From: an uncultured Lachnospiraceae bacterium
GTDB taxonomy: Bacteria > Bacillota > Clostridia > Lachnospirales > Lachnospiraceae
Direction of reading: 5' to 3'
DNA length: 35,204 nucleotides
Assembly (NCBI GenBank): GCA_902799015.1
Contig: CADBZI010000018.1
Span: 1-35,204 of the forward strand
Shown here: piece by piece, positions 1 to 6,455 of the stretch
Numbering within the stretch: position 1 is the stretch's first letter
How the letters are laid out: each line of letters starts with the position of its first letter
Translations under genes and position numbers: made by a program
Notes under the pieces: model-generated
What the model was told of the DNA's origin: nothing
The model's database searches: none
The model's input: the letters and a program-made list of their open reading frames with translations, nothing else

Positions 1-7
1 GGGGAAA

Positions 8-700
8 ATGAGAGAGATCAAGACAATTGCGCACATCCGCAGCGACTTCCCGGAAAAGTTCGGGATTCCGAGACAGAGTGGTATTATAAAGGAGCTGAAG
101 GCGCAGATCATTTTTGAGAAAGAGTTCCGTGATCCGAATTGCATCCTCGGACTGGAGGAGTTTTCTCATCTGTGGATTCTCTGGGAGTTTTCCGGAAATG
201 AGAAGGCAGGATGGTCTCCTACGGTGATCCCTCCGAGACTGGGCGGGAGAATCCACAAAGGCGTATTCGCGACCCGGTCTCCGTTCCGGCCGAATCCGAT
301 CGGTCTGTCCTGCGTCAGGCTGGAAGCGATTGAGATGACGGCAAAGGACGGACCGGTGCTTCATGTGCTCGGGGCGGATCTGAGAGACAATACGCCGATT
401 CTGGATATCAAGCCGTATATCAGATATACGGACTGTCAGCCGGATGCCGTGAGCGGATTTGCGGACGGAGTGAAAGCGTACCGGCTGGAGGTCATTTTCC
501 CGGAGGAGCTGCTTGAAAAGCTGCCGGAGGAAAAGCGCCGGGCTGCAGTGAGGATCCTGGAAGAAGACCCCAGACCCGCCTATCAGAATGACCCGGATAG
601 AAGATACGGGACGGCGTTTGCCGGCTGGGACATCCGGTTTCACGTGAGGGGACGGACCCTGACGGTCTGCGAGGTTGTCCCATATCCGGGAAACAGATAA
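8..700 (+). CDS. trmO: TrmO, tRNA (N6-threonylcarbamoyladenosine-37-N6)-methyltransferase
   Basis: TrmO (YaeB/TsaA family) uses S-adenosylmethionine to add a methyl group to t6A at position 37 of tRNAs reading ACY codons, giving m6t6A. The 230-residue protein has the family layout: an N-terminal beta-barrel opening with IAHIRSDFPEKFGIPRQ, the conserved segment GVFATRSPFRPNPIGLS (about residues 86-102), LRDNTPILDIKPYI (about 125-138), and a C-terminal extension with a YGTAFAGWDIRFHV-type strand. The length is normal for the family. The ATG at 8 follows GGGGAAA at the window edge, so the upstream context is not visible. It is followed by a 100-bp gap and a co-oriented gene; no terminator is seen between them. 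Family assignment is secure; methylation activity is inferred from the family. Confidence 0.93.
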   Translation: MREIKTIAHIRSDFPEKFGIPRQSGIIKELKAQIIFEKEFRDPNCILGLEEFSHLWILWEFSGNEKAGWSPTVIPPRLGGRIHKGVFATRSPFRPNPIGLSCVRLEAIEMTAKDGPVLHVLGADLRDNTPILDIKPYIRYTDCQPDAVSGFADGVKAYRLEVIFPEELLEKLPEEKRRAAVRILEEDPRPAYQNDPDRRYGTAFAGWDIRFHVRGRTLTVCEVVPYPGNR

Positions 701-720
701 CGAATCATCAGGCGATTTGA

Positions 721-776
721 ACGGATTGGTTTCTCTGAGGTACCTAAGACGGATCGGCTTCCTGGAGGTATCTAAG
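721..776. repeat. Imperfect 28-bp tandem repeat, two copies
   Basis: Positions 721-748 and 749-776 are adjacent 28-bp copies, both starting ACGGAT and ending CTAAG. They agree at 22 of 28 positions, and five of the six differences are transitions. The pair fills most of the gap between trmO and the next gene and lies just before that gene's ribosome-binding site (about 782-794). It is not a recognised regulatory element. Confidence 0.7.
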
Positions 777-802
777 GAAAGAAGGAGAGTGGAGCGCTGA
801 CA

Positions 803-1852
803 ATGGAATATGCTGCTTATACCATTCAGGGGGACGGTGTTACCCTGTACCGGCTCTATGGTACAGGTCCGGCTGTGGAGGTACCGGCCAGGATCGATGG
901 CAGAAAGGTGACGAAACTGGCGGACCATCTGTTTGCCGATGAGATGTCTGTCCTCTGTGATTCGAAGCAGATGCTGCTGGCAGTACAAAAGGGCAGTGAA
1001 TGGATAAAGCTGGAAGAAGGGCAGACGGCTGCATCCCGAAGCCTTCTCGGACAGGAGGCGCTATGCGGTGAAAAAGTTGGCGCAGTCTATATTCCGGAGG
1101 GGGTTCGCCAGATTGGCAATTATGCCTTCTACGGACTCTATCAGCTCAAGGAGGTGTGCTTTCCTTCCACGCTGCAGCGGATCGGATGGGGGATGTTCAA
1201 CGCATGCCGAATGACGGAGCGCATCGTTTTCCGCCTGACGGAGCCGGAAGACGGCAGGGATACGTATGAGACACCTGCCATGATGAAAGAGGTCGTGGAT
1301 TCGCTTTCAAATGAGATTGACGCGGTCGTGATCCGGGGAGAGGAGGAGTGGTACCGCCTCCGTTTTCCTGCCTACTATGAGGAAGGAAAGGAGAACACGC
1401 CCGCGCGGATCATTGAGATCATCTATCACGGGACAGGCCATCAATACCGCAACTGTTTTCTGAACCGGGAGCTTCAGTTTGACCGGTATGACGAGGTTTT
1501 TCCTCTGGCTGCCGCGCAGGAATCTCCCATGACCAATGTACATCTGATTCTGAACCGGCTTCGGTCGGGGCCTTTGGTGAATGAGGATATTCTGAAACGA
1601 TATCTGAACTATCTTCGTCAGGAGAACGAGGTCATGATGGAAGTGATCCTGTCGGATCCTGAGTTTGATCCGGCGCTCACACTTCGTATGCTGGATCACA
1701 GGAACCTGTTCACACGTGCATGCCTGGATCAGTCGATCCGGATTGCCTCGGAAAAAAAGATTCCCTCCGCGGTGAGCTGCCTGATGGATATCCGCGCACG
1801 GCGATTCCCGCAGGAGATGGACAGCAAAAGGAGAAGCCGCTACGCGCTGTGA
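803..1852 (+). CDS. Leucine-rich repeat (BspA/LRR_5-type) protein, cytoplasmic
   Basis: Protein of 349 residues without signal peptide or membrane segment. Near residues 93-146 there are two recognisable BspA-type repeats (YIPEGVRQIGNYAFYGLYQL and FPSTLQRIGWGMFNACRM), and a weaker one may lie near residues 20-46 (EVPARIDGRKVTKLADHLF). The rest is mixed alpha/beta with a helical C-terminus (LTLRMLDHRNLFTRACLDQS onward) that faintly resembles ankyrin-like helix pairs; I do not recognise it as a named domain. LRR_5 units usually bind proteins. The start ATG at 803 has GGAG-type sites at 784-794. It ends 23 bp before the VWA-domain gene, which is followed by a MoxR ATPase gene, so the three are probably co-transcribed. 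A role as a partner or adaptor of that ATPase pair is inference only. Confidence 0.72.
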   Translation: MEYAAYTIQGDGVTLYRLYGTGPAVEVPARIDGRKVTKLADHLFADEMSVLCDSKQMLLAVQKGSEWIKLEEGQTAASRSLLGQEALCGEKVGAVYIPEGVRQIGNYAFYGLYQLKEVCFPSTLQRIGWGMFNACRMTERIVFRLTEPEDGRDTYETPAMMKEVVDSLSNEIDAVVIRGEEEWYRLRFPAYYEEGKENTPARIIEIIYHGTGHQYRNCFLNRELQFDRYDEVFPLAAAQESPMTNVHLILNRLRSGPLVNEDILKRYLNYLRQENEVMMEVILSDPEFDPALTLRMLDHRNLFTRACLDQSIRIASEKKIPSAVSCLMDIRARRFPQEMDSKRRSRYAL

Positions 1853-1875
1853 ACGGAGACAGAGAAGGCAGTCTT

Positions 1876-3243
1876 ATGAACAGAACCAGAGAGATCACTG
1901 AAGATTTGAAAGAGATATCCATACAGATTCTGAACGACAGCCGCGCGGAACTCTTTATGGACCAGCATTATCTGGCGCTTGCGCTGGGGTCATTTTGCTA
2001 TGCGGTCAATACGGAGATGAAAGGGATCGGAACCGACGGAGCGTATCTGCTGGTGCACCCGAAGATTCTTGCCGATCTGTATGAGGAAAACCGGCGCCGG
2101 GTCAACCGCATCTATCTGCATCAGGTATACCACTGCCTGTTCCGCCATATTTTCAAAAGGCTCCGGCCTGACAAGAATCTGTGGATGCTTGCATGTGATA
2201 TGGCGGTAGAGTATCTGATTGATTCCCAGAACCTGCGCGCGACAAGAATTGCGCACAGCGCGCTTCGCGACAGGTGGAGGAGAGAGCTCAGCCGGCATGT
2301 CAGAGTCCTGAATGCGGAAAGCATCTATGCTGCGCTGACAGAGCTGTCTCCGGATGCCTCAGCGCTTGCGCAGCTTCAGACAGAATTCTCGCCGGATGAT
2401 CACAGCCTCTGGCCGGCACTTGGAGACAGCAGGCGCAATCCGCCTGCGAAGAGCATCCTGCTAAGGAAGAAGTGGGAAGACCTGTCCGGGAAGCTGCAGA
2501 CGGAGATGGAGTCTTTTTCCGCTGAAGCATCTTCCGGGGATCCTTCTTTGCTGGAGGAGACGCGGGTAGAGAACCGGGAGCGGATGTCCTATCGCTCCTT
2601 TCTCAGGAAGTTTGCGGTGCTTCGGGAAGAGCTGCACATGGACATGGATTCCTATGACAGCATCCTTTATTCCCTTGGACTTGAGCTGTATGGCAATATG
2701 CCCCTGATTGAGCCGGTGGAGACCAGGGAAGTAAAGAAAATTGATGAGTGTGTGATTGTGATTGACACTTCCATGTCCGTGTCGGGGCAGCTTGTGAAAA
2801 GCTTTCTGGAGCAGACCTACAGCGTGCTGAGCGAAACAGAGAGCTTTCTCCACAAGGTCAATATCCGGATTCTGATGTGTGATGAGCGGGTGCTCAGCGA
2901 CAAAAAGATCGAATCAAAAAAAGAACTTGAGCAGTACATGGAGCACGTGCAGCTGATCGGAGAGGGAGGGACAGATTTCCGGCCGGCATTTTCGTATGTG
3001 GAGGAACTGATCCGAAGGAAACAGTTCCTGTCTCTGAGGGGGCTGATCTATTTTACAGACGGAAAGGGGATCTACCCATCGAAAAAGCCGCCCTATGAGA
3101 CCGCGTTTGTATTCTGCGGAGAAGATTATGATGACAGCGCCCTCCCGCCGTGGGCGATGAAGCTGATTCTTCCCGCCTGGCAGCTGGAAGAGGAGAAGCA
3201 TCTGGAAGACGAGCGGTTTGTATGGCCAATGGAGCAGAGGTAA
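1876..3243 (+). CDS. VWA-like domain protein with N-terminal metallopeptidase-like (DUF2201) domain
   Basis: Protein of 455 residues. The N-terminal part resembles the putative metallopeptidase domain of DUF2201 proteins, but its motif reads HQVYH at residues 82-86 with a further H91, so the catalytic-type Glu of HExxH is replaced by Gln. The C-terminal part is a von Willebrand A domain with a metal-ion adhesion site: DTSMS (D297), the Thr of GGTDF (about 366) and the Asp of YFTDG (about 395). No signal peptide, so cytoplasmic. VWA proteins of this type work with MoxR AAA+ ATPases as chaperones or metal-insertion machines, and such an ATPase follows 4 bp downstream. The start at 1876 has AGAAGG upstream at a suitable distance. 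An in-frame ATG at 1720 would overlap the upstream gene and is not preferred. Confidence 0.8.
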   Translation: MNRTREITEDLKEISIQILNDSRAELFMDQHYLALALGSFCYAVNTEMKGIGTDGAYLLVHPKILADLYEENRRRVNRIYLHQVYHCLFRHIFKRLRPDKNLWMLACDMAVEYLIDSQNLRATRIAHSALRDRWRRELSRHVRVLNAESIYAALTELSPDASALAQLQTEFSPDDHSLWPALGDSRRNPPAKSILLRKKWEDLSGKLQTEMESFSAEASSGDPSLLEETRVENRERMSYRSFLRKFAVLREELHMDMDSYDSILYSLGLELYGNMPLIEPVETREVKKIDECVIVIDTSMSVSGQLVKSFLEQTYSVLSETESFLHKVNIRILMCDERVLSDKKIESKKELEQYMEHVQLIGEGGTDFRPAFSYVEELIRRKQFLSLRGLIYFTDGKGIYPSKKPPYETAFVFCGEDYDDSALPPWAMKLILPAWQLEEEKHLEDERFVWPMEQR

Positions 3244-3247
3244 GGAT

Positions 3248-4804
3248 ATGAATATAAAACGCGCAAAGCAGGAGATCATCGATACCATCAGTGCCTATCT
3301 TGAGAAGGATGCATATGGACAGTACCGGATTCCCGAGATCCGGCAAAGGCCGGTTCTTCTCATGGGGCCTCCCGGGATCGGCAAGACGCAGATCATGGAG
3401 CAGATTGCACGTGAGTGCGATATCGCCCTGGTTTCCTATACCATCACGCATCATACCCGGCAGAGCGCAGTCGGCCTTCCGTTCATTTCCACAAAGTGCT
3501 ATGGCGGAAAGCAGGAGCGCGTTACCGAGTATACCATGAGCGAGATCCTTGCATCGGTTTATGACCGGATGGAGGATTCCGGAAAGCGGGAAGGGATCCT
3601 GTTTATTGATGAGATCAACTGTGTATCGGAGACGCTTGCCCCGACCATGCTGCAGTTTCTGCAGTGCAAGACCTTCGGAAACCGTGCGGTTCCGGAAGGC
3701 TGGGTGATCGCAGCGGCCGGCAATCCGCCGGAATACAACCGGTCGGTCCGGGATTTTGATGTTGTCACGCTTGACCGGCTGAAGGTGATCGACGTGGAGC
3801 CGGATCTGGATGTGTGGAAGGAGTATGCCTATCAGAACGGCATCCATTCTGCCGTGATTGGTTATCTTGACACGCACCGGGATCATTTTTTCAGATGCGA
3901 GACCACGGTGGACGGAAAACGCTTTGTCACTGCCAGAGGATGGGAAGATCTGTCGGAACTGATCTATGCCTACGAAAGGCTGGGAAAGCGGTTTGATGCG
4001 GAGGTGACGGGGCAGTATCTGCAGTATCCTGCCATTGCCGGAGACTTTTCCAATTACCTGGAGCTGTATTACCGGTATCAGAAGGATTACGGAGTGGACC
4101 GCATCCTGGCAGGAGAGGTTTCCGCCCAGGTGCAGAACCGTCTGCGCTATGCACCGTTTGATGAGCGGCTGCAGATCATCACACTGCTTTTGTCCGCTTT
4201 GGGAGACGCATTTCTTTCCGCACGGGGGAAGGACCGGTATACGGCGCATCTGTATGACTTTTTGCAGGCGTTTCACCAGACAGAACCGGCAGAAGCTGCA
4301 TCCTTTGAAATGCTTCTGACGAAACAGAAAGAACAAGTCCGGATGCGCATTGAAGCGGGCCAGAATGAAAAGCAGCTTCTGAAAGAGTACCGTCCGGTTT
4401 TTCATACACTGGAGGAATGGCTGGTTGAGCTGAAAAGTACCAAAACATTTTCTGAGCAAGACGCAGAACAGGGCGGAAGCGGGGAGAACTTCCTTTCGGA
4501 TAGAACCTGGGAACGTCTGAAAGGGCTGTTTGAAGAAAAACGCATATCCCTTGAGGAACAGATGAACGAAACCCTGCTTCTTCTGGAGCATGCGTTTGAT
4601 TTTATGGAGCTGTGTTTTGGCGAAAGCCAGGAGATGGTTGTCTTTATTACGGAGCTGTCCTGCAGTCCGCATGCAATGTGGTTTCTCGGAGAAAATGAAT
4701 GCCCCCGCTATTACCGGTACAACAAAGCCCTGCTGTTTGAGGACCGGGAAGAGCAGGTGCGGAAGAAACTGGGTGAGATCAGAGGACGGATGCAGGGCGA
4801 GTAG
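3248..4804 (+). CDS. MoxR-type AAA+ ATPase
   Basis: AAA+ ATPase of 518 residues. Visible motifs are Walker A GPPGIGKT (residues 40-47), Walker B ILFIDEIN with D121-E122, a sensor-1 segment AAAGNPPEYN (N159) and a following SVRDFDVVTLDRL stretch. The C-terminal 250 residues are helical and rich in charged residues; they are not a second ATPase. MoxR ATPases use ATP hydrolysis to remodel client proteins together with VWA-domain partners, and one is encoded immediately upstream (4-bp gap). The ATG at 3248 has AGAGGTAAGGA in front, overlapping the end of the VWA gene, which suggests coupled translation. The 3' end overlaps the convergent murI gene by 26 bp. The function in this organism is unknown. 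Confidence 0.85.
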   Translation: MNIKRAKQEIIDTISAYLEKDAYGQYRIPEIRQRPVLLMGPPGIGKTQIMEQIARECDIALVSYTITHHTRQSAVGLPFISTKCYGGKQERVTEYTMSEILASVYDRMEDSGKREGILFIDEINCVSETLAPTMLQFLQCKTFGNRAVPEGWVIAAAGNPPEYNRSVRDFDVVTLDRLKVIDVEPDLDVWKEYAYQNGIHSAVIGYLDTHRDHFFRCETTVDGKRFVTARGWEDLSELIYAYERLGKRFDAEVTGQYLQYPAIAGDFSNYLELYYRYQKDYGVDRILAGEVSAQVQNRLRYAPFDERLQIITLLLSALGDAFLSARGKDRYTAHLYDFLQAFHQTEPAEAASFEMLLTKQKEQVRMRIEAGQNEKQLLKEYRPVFHTLEEWLVELKSTKTFSEQDAEQGGSGENFLSDRTWERLKGLFEEKRISLEEQMNETLLLLEHAFDFMELCFGESQEMVVFITELSCSPHAMWFLGENECPRYYRYNKALLFEDREEQVRKKLGEIRGRMQGE

Positions 4805-5576
4805 GATCCGACGCAAGGAGCTCTTCACACAGCCGGATCTTTGTGCTCAGACTGTTCTCAAACACAACGCTGCCATGCGCAGCGGAGGGGTTCAGAAGGT
4901 TCTCCTCCGTCAGCCGCCTCTTCAGCTCCCGCGCCGTACCCGGTCCGCCGTCAAAGATCCGGACCTTTTCTCCGGCAAGAGAGCGGATCACAGGCTCGAC
5001 AAAGGGATAGTGGGTACACCCGAGCACAATGGCGTCCACAGGAGTCTTCTCCAATATGGGACACAGAACAGAAGACAGATAGGCGGTCACTTCCGGACCG
5101 TCTGTTTTGCCCGCTTCCACATATTCCATAAGTCCGGGACAGCCCAGGGGAATGACATCCGCCTTGTCGGCATAGTGCCCGAGCAGGGTATGAAACTTGC
5201 TTTCCGCAACCGTCAGAGGAGTGGCCAGAACGAGCACCGTCGGATGCGGACTCATGAGGGCAGCAGGCTTCAGCGCCGGCTCGATTCCGATTACGGGAAT
5301 ATCCGTATAGATTCTGCGAAGGTCATTGATTGCAGCGCTGGTTGCAGTATTGCATGCAATGACCAGCGCTTTGATCCCGCGCGCATAGAGTCTTGCGGCA
5401 TGTCCCAGGGTCAGCTTCAGAATCTCTTCTTTGGGACGGGTTCCGTAAGGGGCATTCGCTGAGTCTCCAAAAAACAGGAAGTCCTCGTTCGGAAGCAGCT
5501 TAACAGCTTCCCGGAGCACGCTGATCCCTCCGACCCCGGAGTCAAAAAATGCGATTGGGAGAGTTTTTTTATCCAT
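4779..5576 (-). CDS. murI: Glutamate racemase
   Basis: Cytoplasmic enzyme of 265 residues that interconverts L- and D-glutamate to supply D-Glu for peptidoglycan. It carries the N-terminal FDSGVGG motif (D12), both catalytic cysteines in IACNTATSA (C75) and VLGCTHYPF (C187), and the FFGDSANAPYG segment. Length is normal. It is the second gene of a minus-strand pair, 62 bp downstream of yigZ, with no convincing Shine-Dalgarno (only AAGAA just upstream), so expression may depend on transcription from the yigZ promoter. Its last codons overlap tail-to-tail with the MoxR ATPase gene (4779-4804). Identification is secure. Confidence 0.95.
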   Translation of the reverse strand: MDKKTLPIAFFDSGVGGISVLREAVKLLPNEDFLFFGDSANAPYGTRPKEEILKLTLGHAARLYARGIKALVIACNTATSAAINDLRRIYTDIPVIGIEPALKPAALMSPHPTVLVLATPLTVAESKFHTLLGHYADKADVIPLGCPGLMEYVEAGKTDGPEVTAYLSSVLCPILEKTPVDAIVLGCTHYPFVEPVIRSLAGEKVRIFDGGPGTARELKRRLTEENLLNPSAAHGSVVFENSLSTKIRLCEELLASDPTRPASVL

Positions 5577-5638
5577 AAGTGTTCTTGAATGATGTACTGC
5601 GTCAGATAGATGCTGTCATACTCTGCCGCGGGTTGTCT

Positions 5639-6277
5639 TTACAGCAGAACGGGCCCCTGATCGGTCAGCGCAAAAGTAATCCTATCTTCCAGAGGGAAAT
5701 CAGCCTTTGCACCGGTTTTTTCCGTAACTGCTTTTTTCAGGGAATCGAGTGCGTCAAGCTCCACCAGTGTTTCGGTTTCCACCATGTCCGTATAGGAAAC
5801 GTCGGTGAGCGGGAGCTGCCTCTGCTCCAGAATATACCGGATCTTTCCGGCATCGTTGTAGCTTGTCCGGATCCGGAGGCGGATTCCTTCTGTCCGGGTG
5901 CCGGTCAGGCAGGCAGCAACTGCTTTCTTAACCGCGTCGGAATAGGCTCTCACCAATCCGCCGGTTCCCAGAAGCACGCCGCCGAAATAACGCGTCACAA
6001 CCGCGCAGACATCGGTCAGTTCTTCTCCGGCAAGAACGCTGAGCATGGGCCTTCCGGCGGTTCCCGAGGGCTCTCCGTCATCCGAACAGCGTGAGATCTC
6101 CCCGCGCTGTCCCAGAATCATGGCACTGCAGTTGTGCCGGGCATCCCAGAAAGTCTTTCTGGTGCGCAAAATGAAATCGTCCGCTTCTTCCTGACTGCGG
6201 ACGCTTTGCACCGTGGCAATGAATCTTGACTTTTTCTCTGTGATCTCGGCTGTGGCGCCTTTCAGAATGATTTTCAC
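5639..6277 (-). CDS. yigZ: YigZ/IMPACT family protein
   Basis: Protein of about 212 residues of the YigZ/IMPACT family (UPF0029), a ribosomal-protein-S5-like fold whose biochemical role in bacteria is unclear. Recognisable parts are KKSRFIATVQSV near the start, DARHNCSAMILG, the glycine-rich EPSGTAGRPML and TRYFGGVLLGTGGLVRAYSDA, and a C-terminal domain of about 75 residues. I choose the GTG at 6277 because GGAGGA lies 4 nt upstream; a TTG at 6292 would give five extra residues but would have the SD inside the gene. It lies upstream of murI on the same strand and has its own promoter (see 6348-6377). Confidence 0.9.
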   Translation of the reverse strand: MKIILKGATAEITEKKSRFIATVQSVRSQEEADDFILRTRKTFWDARHNCSAMILGQRGEISRCSDDGEPSGTAGRPMLSVLAGEELTDVCAVVTRYFGGVLLGTGGLVRAYSDAVKKAVAACLTGTRTEGIRLRIRTSYNDAGKIRYILEQRQLPLTDVSYTDMVETETLVELDALDSLKKAVTEKTGAKADFPLEDRITFALTDQGPVLL

Positions 6278-6347
6278 TGATTCCTCCGGCAAAAGAGCGC
6301 TCTTACCAAAACTTTAAGGAAATTAGAGCTTCGTTTTCAACATACCC

Positions 6348-6377
6348 GTTATACAATATTCGTGACGGGAACGTCAA
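6348..6377 (-). promoter_or_regulatory. Promoter of yigZ-murI
   Basis: On the minus strand, TTGACG (6377-6372) and TATAAC (6353-6348) are separated by 18 bp, a good sigma-A match 70 bp upstream of the yigZ start. A perfect 5-bp dyad, TGACG-GGAA-CGTCA (6363-6376), overlaps the -35 box and could be an operator. No protein can be assigned to it. Confidence 0.6.
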
Positions 6378-6455
6378 TATAACCATAACATACAGACCGG
6401 TCTCCATAAGCCTGGAGGCAGGCAGCAGGCAACCAGGCAGCCAAGAGGTGATTGC

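Noticed and set aside
721-776. Possible start of a CRISPR array
   Set aside because: Only two imperfect 28-bp copies lie directly against each other with no spacer and no cas genes nearby.
803-4804. Anti-phage defence system built on the AAA+/VWA pair
   Set aside because: No nuclease, transmembrane killer or other effector gene is next to it, and flanking genes are housekeeping. MoxR-VWA pairs are mostly chaperone-like.
3053-4828. 591-codon open frame on the minus strand across the MoxR ATPase gene
   Set aside because: It has no recognisable domain and overlaps a gene with clear Walker motifs. Long antisense frames are frequent in this base composition.
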